This document shows, in pieces, positions 1-11,142 of a stretch of DNA of 64,000 nt (position 1 is the stretch's first letter; the number at the start of each line of letters is the position of its first letter). The notes beneath the pieces were generated by a model that was not told where the DNA came from, made no database searches, and was given only the letters and a program-made list of their open reading frames with translations. The translations under genes were made by a program, and so were the position numbers. The stretch comes from Nilaparvata lugens (lineage: Eukaryota; Arthropoda; Insecta; Hemiptera; Delphacidae), in the NCBI RefSeq assembly GCF_014356525.2, contig NC_052505.1:22961432-23025431 (forward strand), written 5' to 3'.

Positions 1-3000
1 TGATTTATTTATCATTCATAAATATGCGTAATACGGCAAGCAAACAATCACAACAATTAACATGATCACAGTTCCTAACAGAATGAAAGTTATTCCATCA
101 AATTAAGACATAAAATTGAACTTCACATTTCTGCTCCTTGATACGATAGATTTATCCGTGATCACGCCCAAATAATTATTGAAATTTAAAGGAATAAGTC
201 GAATAAATGTGAATGTTTCACGAAAATAGAAGACTGCCAGAACTATTTACATTCATTCTTGTACTTTCCTGCTCTCAATACAACAATTTATACATTTTTT
301 GTTGAATTGCTTTATTAACCCCTTTTATTTACACCTCACATTATTATTTCAGTTCAAAGTCATAGTATATGCTGACATCACGCTCGAATACTGTTTCCAA
401 CTTGCCTGAAAGCTGTTCTATCCAACTTCCATTATATATTAAACAGCACCAAGTTTGAATTAATGGTGGGTGCTGTTTCAACACCAGTTAAATTAACGAA
501 CTTCCTGTTATCAACGATTCAACTGATTGTTCATACCATAGAAACCGTTCGGAGTCCCGAATATAATCTTTCACAGCTGAACGTGGAAATGGTATCAACT
601 GGTTGATACTTTTGCTTCGATAATGTTGAGAACGGCACCGACAACCATTGGTTCGAGTGTGGCTTTGACTTAACTTTTCTATTATATTGAACAGGAAGCT
701 GCGTGCTCAAAGTCATTCGTACCCAAAACAGTTTGAAATGTATTCAAATTGTTCCTAGATCACGCAACTTGCGTCACAACTTTACTCAATTATTATGACT
801 TCAGCCAATATACACCTGTTACTCATTCCACATTTTACCAAAATTGACTACCACGACCCCCCCTTGAATTCTTATGGACTGATTACTTTTTGAGCTTTCT
901 ACTAAATAGTTTCACTTTTCATATCAGTCTATCAATCCCAGCGATACTGAATACACATTTTCATTTCTCCGTTTCTTTATACTTCTTCAGTTTATTACTT
1001 CCTCTGTCAATTACTTCTTCCAATATTCCTCTCTTTATTTCTTTACAGTCACAAACGTACTCCATTCTTTGCTACTCTATACACTTTTCTATACGCTATC
1101 ATCTACTTTTTACTCTCTACGATCCCCCACCCCTCATTGTGATTTATCATCACACAGCCTGCTTCATTCTCTATCTGAACCTATAATAATATTAAAGTGA
1201 CTTAACATACTTATTTTACCCATTTTCAATGTTTTGTATTTTTTCTCTTCCCGTTACCTGTCATTCTCCTCTTTTTTTGCTCAACCTTAAAAATTAAGTT
1301 AGTATTTAATATTTGAAAAGTTGTCTTTTCCAAAGAAATACCCAGTAAACACTGTCTACATCATTTTTCCTAGTCCTTTGCTGGTCGTTTAAATTCTGAG
1401 GTTTTTGTTGGATTGATTGCTCTTTCAATCAAACTCCCAATTATTTTTCAATGTTGATTCTCTCTTACTATATTTTCTGCCCTTCCTCTTATACTCAACC
1501 TACCTCTCCCATTTTTGTATGGTTTCTTCACTTAATTCTGAAAGTCCATTCCCCCTTATCCCTTTTCTCTGTCATGCCTCGAGCCGACTGACTTACAATC
1601 CACGTTTTATCCTCCTTTACAAAGCGTCCAAGAACAAAGGCTAGCTGACTGACTTTCAGTGTAAATATTTCCCATGAATAACGCATGCAGCACTTTTCTG
1701 AAAGGGCGCACACCAATTTAGCACCCCCTTCTCCTTCACCACCCATCACCATGCAACTAATAATATTCCTCCTTTAACGAAACTCTTAATGAGCTACCTC
1801 TTCACCTCTTTTATTAGTGGAAGGGCAAAGTGAAAAGTTTCAAAACCAATTCCAATTCTGGAAACTTCTCGACCCGACTTGACTCCGATAATCTCAATTT
1901 GTAACTTGTCTTCACCCTCTGATCTTTCCTTAAACGTATTCTTGTGTTCGTGTGAATTTTTATTGTTGAAACTGTTGGAAATCCTCATACTAATCAAGAA
2001 TCAAGTTCAATACACATGTGCATTAATTTACTTACAACCGTTGAAAGTATTTACGTTTGATGGGGGAGTGGTCACTAAAGCCAGAAGTTACTTATCGCCA
2101 GTGGAGTCGAAACAGTTTAAATTTGATTAATTTATAGCTGAGACTTGTTTTAGATTCACTATTCAATCAGTAAACAGGAGTCACATGACTCAATTTCAGC
2201 CATCATTGTGACAAGAAATTGGTAGGTTCAACATAATTTACAAATTTACTTACTCGAAACATAACACTTACCTATCAAGAAAGCAATTCATAATGATTGA
2301 ATCACCATGAATCGGTGTGATTTCACCGAAATCGTCAATCGGTGTTACAATGTAGCACTGTACAATAAAGCTCTGAATTCCCCATAAATTTACTCATAAA
2401 TATTCGAGGATTTTCATCAGCAATTTTCTTGAAACTCTCCATTAAGCCGCTAGGATACTCAATCCAACAAGGCTCAAGACTTACTCAAGTAACTCTCGCA
2501 ATTCATCACAGCATTTTCAATAGCTTTCGATGACCTTTAACTGTTCGTTATTGAATTAATTGTAATTTAAGACACAGCAGATTATGATACTATTTTAGGC
2601 CGTTAGTTGATAAAACTAGCACTGTGTGAAAGACAATGATCAGTAATTCTCGTACACAATGTCCTTTACAATAGTTCAGGCTATCAATAGCTTAGTTTAG
2701 CCACAATAGCTATTGATATTACTCTTAAGTAGGTTTAAGCCTGCCTCTCACTCATATCTTTCCCGTTCACAGATTAAAACCTCTTGAAGAGGTGGCCCAT
2801 TATCATTTAGGACTCTATATAAAAAATTGAGTGTACTCTTTGATATTCCAAAGCTGATTCTTCTCTTTTCCCTATATGTGATGAGTAGGTTTTCTTTGGA
2901 TGAAAGACGTCAAGCATTGTTGTTTATTTTTACAAAAAACATCATCACTTATGCACATCAAGCACATAAAATGACAGCGAGAGAGAAAAATGAGGGTGCT

Positions 3001-3520
3001 TTTAGCTATTTCTCTCCCGAATTTAGATTGATTACAAAGCTCTGTGAAGGTAGAACACATCAAGCACTCACTGTTGGACATCTTATTTTTGAGGTGCTAA
3101 AGGTCACTCCATATAGAATACAATCCAAGTAATTTCGTAACAGCTTAATTGATGATGTAGAGCAATCAAGTGCAGTGACTTTACGACGTGCATGCACTTT
3201 GTGAAAGATGATAAGCAGAATTAAGTAGAGTAATATGGGTGCGAGCGGCAGTCAGCCACGTCCTACAGCGGACAACGGATAGTAGTACAGTGATAAAATT
3301 CAATTATCCTACTGAGTTGGTTTCGTTGTTCTTGCTACAACTGCACAGGTTGGAGGGACTACAGTTCCCAACTCACACACGCAAACATATACCCATGTTT
3401 AGTTTTCGCGTAAACACTCTGTAGGTGGTAAATCCACTATGTAACGGACGGGGGAGGAGTAGGAGAGGGGGGCTTTAGGCTGCGGTCCGCTGTGACCCAT
3501 GTAACTTACTGACGGGATTC
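1..3520. other. Non-coding AT-rich stretch
   Basis: I see no gene, RNA or complete mobile element here. Open frames on both strands are under about 100 codons, have no recognisable domain, and are mostly translations of C/T-rich DNA (for example 890-1186) or of AT-rich DNA (2827-3132). A somewhat GC-richer patch lies at 3430-3500. It could be intron or intergenic DNA, and nothing here decides between them. Confidence 0.6.
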
Positions 3521-3523
3521 TCC

Positions 3524-4400
3524 TTGTTCACCTACTTCTCTTCTTACTCCTCCTCTTGCTTCATATTTCACTTTATCTACCTTCTACTTTATCTTGTCTT
3601 CCATTTTCTCTCTCCATTCCTTTTTTATCCAGCCTCCTCTTTTTCTCCTAGTCAATCTTCCTCCAATCATATATCTCCAACTCCTCCTCTTTCCTATTAT
3701 TCTTAAAAATCTTCTACTCTTCTCCCCATGCCCTATCTTTCTCCTTGCTGCTCTTCTGGCCCGGTCAACCAGACCTTGTTACCTCTTCTCTTCCTTACTG
3801 ATTTCAAACTCCAACAGTTCCCAATACTGTTTTCTTCTTACTTATGCTGCCTTCTCAAATCTCTACAGATCCTTTCCATATTCATTTCCATCAACCCATC
3901 AAATTCTCTCAATGCCTTTCTTGTTCTTTTGTATTTCTTCTAGCAGTATAATGCTTCACGTTTCCTCTTCCATCCTTCATACAGTATGACCCTTTGTTGT
4001 GCTTTTTGAATCTCTTTTTCTGTCTTGATTAACCTCTGTTACATGATCAAATACATCATTTTTTGTCCCATACTTTCACGAATCTTCCTAGATATATTCA
4101 TTTACTGCCTCTTCAATATTTGTCATCATTGAGATCATCAAAATTTTCATCATTCCTTTCTCTGTTACACTATCAAATAGATTAATTCTCCTCACATATT
4201 TTCACAAATCTTCTTAGATATAAATTCATCTTTCCCTTACTGCCCTCCACTTTCCTTCATCAATGCTTTCCTATTCAACATCAAATCGATCTCCTTATTG
4301 GTGTAATCACTCTTCTGTTCCTCCTTTATCTCAGTCTCTCCATTCCTCATCACCAGTTTTCTTCCTTTTTCTCTCATACCAGAAAAAATTCAAGCATAAA
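3524..4400. other. Long pyrimidine-rich tract (C/T on plus strand)
   Basis: For nearly 900 bases the plus strand is dominated by C and T with no strict repeat unit, so overlapping frames rich in Ser, Leu and Phe are open. These are compositional artefacts, not genes. The polarity fades near 4400, where the sequence becomes purine-rich. Confidence 0.6.
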
Positions 4401-4559
4401 AGGATGAAAATTTTCTTGCAGGGTTGAGGGGAAGGATGATGGCAAAGAGTATTACAGGATTAAGAATTCACAGGGTGTGGTTGGGGGCTTGCGGGTACAG
4501 GGGAGGTTCAAGGTAATGGATGGAGAAGACGTGGCTAGAAGAGGGAACGGAGAAGGGAG

Positions 4560-4870
4560 AAGGGATAGTGCATAGCTCAGAAGGCCCAAGTCATTAAAAT
4601 TTAGCGCGTCTCGTTTGCGAGCTGTGCGCCCTGACAACGAGAGATACGACTGTTGTTTTATTGTGCGCAAAGTGCAAAGTGGACAGGACCCTTGTATGAC
4701 CCAAACCGTAAAAGTCACAACAACTGTAACAACACTGTCTTTGCACTCAAAAGTTGTTGCTTTTGCATTTGCGAGTTACTACTGCGTGGACAGTCGTCAC
4801 TGGCCTCGGTCCCGCTACTTAATAGCGCTGCTGTAGTTGGCGAGCAGATCGCTTCAGAATGAGATACGAG
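4560..4870. other. GC-richer patch, no clear gene
   Basis: This patch has more G, C and CpG than its surroundings and holds two overlapping plus-strand frames (4615-4836 and 4653-4862) with no recognisable domain. It could be a promoter or 5' UTR-type segment, but I see no start-site motif that would settle it. Confidence 0.25.
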
Positions 4871-5490
4871 AGGTCAATATCTCATTACCGTTACATTGCT
4901 ACTGGACAAAACTGACTTTTATCATAATATTAAGTCAGACGATTTCCATAAAGAATATTCGAGTGCTACACATCCCATTAAATGTCCTCTTTTAAAATAA
5001 AGTAAATTAAACATAGAGGACACAGGACATACAAAGAGGATGAGAGATGAGAGGTTGCCCAAAAGGATACTGAATTGGGATCCACCTGGAAAAGAGGGAG
5101 AAGTACACCGCCCGAACTGTGCAACAAACAGGTGTATACTTGTTTGATGAATAGAAATCTGGTCCAGGGAGACTGGAATAATCACAATAAATGGCAGATG
5201 GGATGCGAGAAACGGCTGGAGCTGTAAAATAAACTCGCTACTAATATATGGATAAAACACTACAACTCTGAACTCATTTGAGCAATTCTATTATTTGTGC
5301 CATTTTTATTTAAAGTGCCAGTTCCAACCAAATGTCAATAATTGTTGTAATAAAACTGGATTGAATCCATATTAAGTCTCGTTTGTTATAACGTAGTATA
5401 AAGCTTCAGTCTGAGCTTTCACAGTGCAAAAGGCACCAAGTCATGAAGTGCATCTCTTAACTCTAGAAGACTTGCAAAGATGGATGCGTT

Positions 5491-5600
5491 GTATTTTGAG
5501 GTCCATGTTATAATGGCAGTATTCCAGTAACATTGGTATTGCTATCCTTGTCTACCATTCAACACACCAGATAGCGCTATTCTTTTATAGCTCTGAAAAG
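5491..5600 (+). repeat. Dispersed repeat family R1, plus-strand copy
   Basis: This about 105-base segment contains 'gaggtccatgttata' and 'agatagcgctattctttt'. It matches the reverse complement of 54758-54866 across nearly its whole length with scattered differences. It is too short to code. I read it as one member of a short interspersed family; the class (SINE-like or MITE-like) cannot be fixed because no terminal repeat or A/B box is clear. Confidence 0.6.
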
Positions 5601-5680
5601 TTGCTAGCTCGTTTTTTAACAATGTGGAAATATCATTAATTAACAAAATCTTCGTACTCATCAATAAGAATTTATTTTTA

Positions 5681-5956
5681 AATCATTTTTTCCTTGGCGA
5701 ATCTATTTGTATAAAAGCGAAATGACTCTGATTCACTCACTCACTCACTCACTCACTGACTCACTGACTCACTGACTCACTCACTCACTCACTCACTCAC
5801 TCACTCACTCACCCACTTACAAACTCACTCATTCATGATCAACAGAACTAAAAGTCTACTGTTCTAATTTGGCATGTATGTTTAGTTGGCCTTCTATAAG
5901 GCCTTCTTTAGAAGGCAGTGGCAGGAATAGAATCGGCAACGCTTTTCTTCTATTTT
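5681..5956 (+). repeat. 5' copy of Helitron-bearing duplicated segment (Helitron truncated)
   Basis: The segment shares with 8971-9706 the flank ending 'ttggcgaa', the Helitron start at 5702 (TC after A), the TCAC-type microsatellite at 5732-5813, the stretch to about 5896, and then the distal flank 5905-5956 ('gaaggcagtggcagg'). Relative to the 3' copy, the Helitron's 3' half and its hairpin end are missing. The CR1-like element begins immediately after it. Confidence 0.65.
5732..5813 (+). repeat. (TCAC)n microsatellite inside Helitron fragment
   Basis: A run of 'actc' units with occasional 'actg' variants. A much shorter tract sits at the equivalent place in the 3' Helitron copy (about 9021-9042), so this array has expanded or contracted since duplication. 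Confidence 0.85.
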
Positions 5957-5969
5957 AGCTGACAGTGAA

Positions 5970-6911
5970 GTGTTATCATCACCACCAGAGTCTGGACAGA
6001 GAAATTTCCGAGTGAGAGCTCAAGTTCATAGATCTCCCCTCAACCAACCGAAATTGAAAAAAATAGGAAATCGCTCTGCCTGTAAAAAAGGAAAAGTGGT
6101 TGTTCTGTCGGACAGCCAGGGAAGAGACATGCACAAGTACCTGAATAATCTTGACGATTTCGATGTATTCGTTCATTGTCTGCCTGGAGCAAAGATGAAA
6201 CAAGTGATTGAAAGAGGTATGAGTTTTATTGAGGATTTAAAAACGTCTGACTACGTATTTATCATGGCAGGCTCAAATGACTTCGGTAAATATGAACCCG
6301 GTTATCTAACCGTAATGCAGGGTCTGGATTTGATTGAGTCTGCTGACATTGGAACAAATATTATAGTAAGTGCCATACCATCTCGCTTCGATTCACCTTC
6401 TCTCAATGACGACATCTGCTTCACCAACACGGCTATTCTAAATAGAACAATCAAATATAAAGGAAACTCATCAATTAAATACAGTGATGTGAGCAGTACA
6501 CTGGTGCGTCATCATTTCACGAGAAAAGGACTTCATTACAAAAATTCGACAAAGAGAGTACTGGGAAAGACTATGAGTGACTATGTAAATAATATCTATA
6601 AGCAGAGTGTAGGGTGTGGTTTATATGATTGTTCTGTGACCATCACGAATGAGGTTAGTATTGTTGGCCCTGAATCACCTGTAGAGCCAACCCGTAGAGT
6701 CACACCTAATCCTGTTACTCCCATTCAGTTCCAGCAGCCATCCTCTCTCATAGAATTTCAAAATCCTGTGACCCAGTCTCCCTCTCAATTTCTCCTTTCT
6801 GAGATGAATTCCTCAGTCTTGTCGCGGTTGTCAGACAACCAACAATCACTTGATGAGAACAATTTTTTAGAAATTCCTATATCAGGTGTGTTCCTGAGCG
6901 AAACATTGTAA
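5970..6911 (+). pseudogene. Retrotransposon ORF1 with SGNH/esterase-like domain (5'-truncated)
   Basis: This 313-codon frame starts at a GTG and stays open upstream to the element edge, so the true start is lost. Around residues 45-60 it has 'VVLSDSQGRDMHKYL', a block I-like nucleophile Ser in DSQG. Around residue 100 it has 'MAGSND', a block III-like GSND. Near residue 190 comes 'KGLHY', a plausible block V His. The C-terminal third is rich in Ser, Pro and Gln with no fold I recognise. In CR1/L2 elements ORF1 is an RNA-binding retrotransposition protein with an esterase module. I see no zinc finger or PHD segment, which may have been in the missing 5' part. Confidence 0.65.
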
Positions 6912-7831
6912 ATTCTCTCAATGAAAATACTGATATCGATTGTTACAGCAATAGTGATCGTGATGGGATTGAGGGGGTCAATTCGGATAAATTTATTGAC
7001 GATTCCAGAGGAAATTCAAAATTCAGAGTGGGCTTCCTGAATATACAAGGAATTAATAAAAAGCATGTAGTTTTGAATGAGTTTGGGAATGATAATGATT
7101 TTCATGCTCTCTGCTTGAGCGAGCACTGGTGTAAGGTGGACGATATTCCTTTTCATAAACTAGATGACTATGTTCTGATTAATAGTTATTGTAGAGAAAA
7201 TTACAGTCATGGAGGAGTTTCAATCTATGTTAGGCCGGAGCTAGTACCAGATAGCAATTGTTTAGATCTAAGTTGTTTCAATTGTGAAAAAAATTTTGAA
7301 GTTACTGGTATATCTTTAGATAAACTGAAATTAGCTCTAGTCTCTATATATAGATCACCCTTGGGCGATTCTAGTGTTTTTTTAGAAGGGCTTGAGAATG
7401 TATTGAATTTCTTTAGTAGACCTAGATGGAGAAACTATAGTATTGTATTCGGAGGTGATCTTAACTCCGATTTTGATATTGTTCAGGACAAAGCAACTGT
7501 ACATGAATTTAAGAATTTACTAAGGCAGTTCAATTTGGCCTGCCATAATAATAAGGCTACCAGAGGTTCTGCATGTTTGGATAATATCTTTACAAATATC
7601 AGGATTGACAGTGTTGCATGTGATGTTCTGGCATTTCCTTTTTCAGACCATGATTGTGTATGGGTTGACTTGAATATTTGTTCCAATACGGACGGTAGAA
7701 AGACTAGGAAGACAGTAGTAACTAGGCCAATGACAGATGAAAATCTCGACTTATTTAAGAATTCACTCTCCAATGTAGACTGGAACAAATTTGTGCGTGA
7801 AACTCATTCTTTGAACTCTGATGATAAATGA
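6900..7831 (+). pseudogene. Retrotransposon ORF2 N-terminus: EEP/APE-type endonuclease
   Basis: The frame opens around 6900, overlapping the end of ORF1 in a different phase, and has no stop until 7829. Endonuclease motifs are in order: 'GFLNIQGI' at the start, 'CLSEHW' (catalytic Glu), 'VSIYRSP', 'FGGDLNSDF' (Asp/Asn pair) and 'FSDHDCVWVDL' (SDH). The enzyme family nicks target DNA to prime reverse transcription. After the domain about 40 residues of linker remain before the frame runs into TGA at the internal deletion junction near 7818-7831. The motif residues all look present, so the endonuclease itself was not obviously damaged. Confidence 0.75.
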
Positions 7832-8669
7832 CCTTCCTGCTGTTCTAAATTGCCGTTCAATACTGTATGCTGATGACACAACATTTATCAATAAATGTAC
7901 TGACCTTCAAAATCTTAAAAATCTAACTGAGACCACTCTGATGCAAGCAGCGACATGGTTTAGGGCTAACGGCTTCATGCTCAACGAGAATAAAACACAG
8001 ACTATGCACTTCACCCTTAGAGGTGGCTTAGATTGTGTGGATGCAATAAGCGATGTAAAATTTCTGGGGATATTCATTGACAGATATTTGACTTGGGAAG
8101 CTCATATTAATTATATATCAAGCAAACTTTCAAGAGTGATTTATCTGATCAGACAACTGAAAAATCATGTTCCAGATAATTATTTGAGATCGATATATTT
8201 TGCCTTTTTTCAGAGTATTGCAACATATGGCATACTACTGTGGGGAAATAGTAGTCATGCAGAAAATATTTTATTATTGCAAAAGAAGGTGGTCAGGGTT
8301 TTAACTGATTCTCATAGACTAGCACACTGTAAGCCTCTTTTCGTCCAGCTTAGAATAATGACAATAGTGAATTTTTACATTTATACTGTGTCGTTGCATG
8401 TTAAAAAAAACTCATCCAATTTAAAATTAAGGCATCAAACTCATAGCTACAACACAAGAAATTGTCATAGGATTGATATTCCCTATCATAGGTTATCCAA
8501 AACAGCCAAAAGTTATGATACATTTGGTATAAAAATTTGCAATAAATTACCTACAGATTTAATATCAGAGACAGAAAAGAAATTTAAGACGAGATTATTG
8601 AATTGGCTTGTGATAAATCCTTTTTATAGTGTTGAAGAGTTCTTTGAGAGTGAAATAATTGTTGCTTAG
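7821..8669 (+). pseudogene. Retrotransposon ORF2 C-terminal reverse transcriptase fragment
   Basis: The frame begins 'MINDLPAV' and soon reaches 'ILYADDTTF', the YADD catalytic motif of reverse transcriptase. 'FLGIFIDRYLTWEAHI' and 'ATYGILLWGNSS' follow; these are typical of the segment after the palm in non-LTR elements. The frame is offset from the endonuclease frame, and the ATG is only an internal Met. Everything between the endonuclease linker and the strand before YADD is missing, roughly the first two thirds of a normal RT domain. The frame stops at 8669, followed by about 290 bases of 3' UTR. Confidence 0.8.
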
Positions 8670-8990
8670 AGTTAAGAGGTTTCTATTTGTATTTATATAT
8701 TGTTCTAAAGGCTCAAGTTGTGCTGTAAGGAATATGTTTTGTACATTCAAATGAATATTGTTAATGTATTTGTAAAATCCAATTGACTTACAGTTTACTT
8801 AGGTACTGTATTATTTTAAGACTCAGTAATGTAATTTTGTATGTACAATTGCTGTAAAATTTGATTTTTATCTTTTGTCTTACTGTAATCAATATTTGAC
8901 TTTGCCTATTGTTCTAAGAATTTAACGGCAATAAAATCATATTTATTTATTTTATTTATTATGGAAATATTCATTTTTTTTCTTGGCGAA

Positions 8991-9602
8991 TCTATTTGTA
9001 TAAAAGCGAAATGGCTCTGATTCACTCACTCACTCACTCACTTACTAACTCAATCATTCATGATCAACAGAACTAAAAGTCTACTGTTTTAATTTGGCAT
9101 GTATGTTTAGTTGGCCTTCTAGAAGCGCACTGAGAAGGGATTAAAAAATGTCCAAAGATCCACCCAAAATCGGCGGTTTATGAGCGTTTTTCCTGCGTTT
9201 TCTAGCCTCTTCCAAGAACCAATTGGTGGATAATTTTCAAATTTGGTAAACAAGCTCAGCTAGGGTCTAGAAATTTTTTCGTGAGAGGAATTTATTCGGA
9301 TTAAACCATCCACCACCCCAAGATAGGCGGTTTATTTGCGCTTTCCTAGCGTTTTTTTCTGAAAAAATGTTCAAAATTGGTACAGAAGTTCAGCGAGGAT
9401 CTAAAAACTTCTGTTGAGTGAACTTGAAAATTAAGACAAAGATATATATGCTCGATACAGGCGAAAAATCTGTATTTGACTATTTGACGGGAGGAAGCAA
9501 GCTCATAATAGAGAATGCAGGCAAGCAAAGCTAGTCTGCTGTTCTCTCATCTCTGAATGATTCAGTCGGGGGTAAGACGAGCGAAGCGGGCCTGCCGGCT
9601 AG
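8991..9602 (+). mobile_element. Non-autonomous Helitron (5' TC, 3' hairpin plus CTAG)
   Basis: The element starts TC after an A (8990) and ends CTAG at 9599-9602 followed by T, the canonical A|TC...CTRR|T insertion. Next to the 3' end is a short hairpin, 'agcgggc' against 'gccggct' with one mismatch. After the start come 'ataaaagcgaaatgg' and a TCAC microsatellite, a 5' arrangement I associate with insect Helitrons. There is no Rep/helicase coding, so it would depend on an autonomous relative. The flank upstream of the TC is shared with 5681-5701. Confidence 0.65.
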
Positions 9603-9653
9603 TCAAATGATTATTTTTAGTTAATATTACATCGAATACCGGTATCAGATATC

Positions 9654-9706
9654 CTCTTTAGAAGGCAGTGGCAGGCATAGAATCGGCAACGCTGTTCTTC
9701 TATTTT
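9654..9706 (+). repeat. Distal flank of the duplicated Helitron segment, 3' copy
   Basis: This 50-base segment, containing 'gaaggcagtggcagg' and 'aatcggcaacgct', matches 5905-5956 with few differences. The two copies then diverge abruptly: the left one into the retrotransposon, this one into unique sequence. Confidence 0.7.
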
Positions 9707-9719
9707 TCTTACTGCCGTG

Positions 9720-10980
9720 GACGTATTTTATGCATGATCATAGCAAAGCCCTGATCTTCATCAAAGGGATTCCCATCTGAGCTTTGCCCCAGGGCGGCAT
9801 ATAAGGTCTCTAAGCAACCCAATGTTATTTGTTTGGAAATTAATAATGAAATTATTCAAATATAAAACTTGACACAAATTACATTTGCCCAATTAATGAG
9901 ATTAACAGAATTCAGCGGGTCGAAAACTTTGTGAGGAATTACTGAATGAAAAACAGTAATTTGCAAAACTTCCACGATAGGTGAGAGAACAACTCAAGCA
10001 GAGAATTGATTGCATTAACACTCATTCTGTACAGTGTTGCGAATACATATTCAAGTTTTCGGTGAATGTTAATAAGTTTCGGATGACTTCAAACTTTCTG
10101 ACATCATTACATCATCTTAATCGTGTTGGATAGTAACATACAGTACCTTTCTGAGTTTATCACGGCTCCTTCAACCACCTTCTTCGTCTCCTTTTTGTTG
10201 GTTTCTTCATCCTCTTCTTTTTGTTCTTGCTTTCTTCTTCCTTGTTTATTTCGTGTTCTCCTTCTCTTTCATCTGGCTGGTAACATAGCTTGCCGAGTTT
10301 ATCAGCGCTGTCTTCTGCCATCGTGAAAGTTTTCTCAAGCCGAACTAAGGCTGGCTCTCAAGGAAGTATGCTGTGCCCTGGCAAAGTCGGCGAGAAAAGG
10401 GAGAGAGAGAAAGAGACAGCGAGATGAGCAAAAAGGACGTGTTTTCCTTTCCTTTCCCCCAACTATGTACATCAATTTTGAAGGGGGATTTGCACGCAGT
10501 AACAGACTATCATACTCTTTTATAAACTTCCCCTTTCCACAAATTGTAGACCCCTTTACTACTTTTCCAACAGGATATAAATAGACTTAACATGCCCACA
10601 TCTTACAGAAAATTATCAAGAGGTCGTTTCATCATACAAGCTGCTGTTTTACTTCACCTTCTCTACTTTCATCTTGTCCCTCTTTTCATTCCTCCCAATT
10701 CTTCTTTGCTTCCACTTTCCCTCCCAGTATACCAATGCTTATCTCCTTTCCTGTTCTAGTTTTTTCGTATTTTCTCTTCTCTCACAATTCTCCTCCTGTC
10801 ATTCATTCATTTGTTGATGCGATTACAAATCATATGAATATGATCGGGATAGAACAACAGGCATAGCCCAAAACTATTCTGTTCCCAAATTTTGATAAAT
10901 TAATAATAAATTGATTATTCTCATCATTTTGTTTTTCTTATCTCTTATTTCCTACCTTTTCCTACTTATGATTTTCTATC
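9720..10980. other. Non-coding stretch
   Basis: I find no gene or recognisable element. A purine-rich patch at 10390-10440 and C/T-rich DNA at 10640-10790 are the only compositional features. Confidence 0.55.
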
Positions 10981-11008
10981 TTCTTCTGCTTCTTCTTCTT
11001 CTTCTTCT

Positions 11009-11043
<35 letters not shown>

Positions 11044-11051
11044 TTCTTCTC

Positions 11052-11085
<34 letters not shown>

Positions 11086-11142
11086 TTCTTCTCCTTCTTC
11101 TTCTTCTTCTTCTTTTCCTTCTTCTTCATCTTCTTCTTCTTC
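10981..11142 (+). repeat. (TTC)n trinucleotide repeat
   Basis: About 160 bases of nearly pure TTC with a few CTC interruptions. It gives open frames of poly-Leu (plus) and poly-Lys (minus) that should not be called genes. A tract of this length can form triplex DNA. Confidence 0.95.

Larger units (their letters stand above)
5957..8960 (+). mobile_element. CR1/L2-like non-LTR retrotransposon, 5'-truncated and internally deleted
   Basis: The order is an ORF1 with an SGNH/esterase-like domain, an apurinic-type endonuclease, the C-terminal part of a reverse transcriptase, then a 3' UTR and an A/T-rich tail with ATTT units near 8930-8960. Esterase-type ORF1 proteins are established for CR1/L2-clade elements, and this is the basis of the clade call. 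The 5' edge falls directly after a duplicated flank at 5956 and ORF1 is already open there, so the 5' end is missing. The reverse transcriptase fingers and most of the palm are absent, so the copy cannot mobilise itself. Confidence 0.8.

Noticed and set aside
640..680. 'ggttcgagt' resembling a tRNA B box
   Set aside because: No matching A box at the right distance and no cloverleaf could be drawn.
2827..3132. 101-codon frame
   Set aside because: No recognisable domain, AT-rich, with a 69-codon frame on the other strand; length is not unusual for chance.
5732..5813. Regular short repeats that might suggest a CRISPR array
   Set aside because: A 4-bp microsatellite with no spacers, in eukaryotic DNA.
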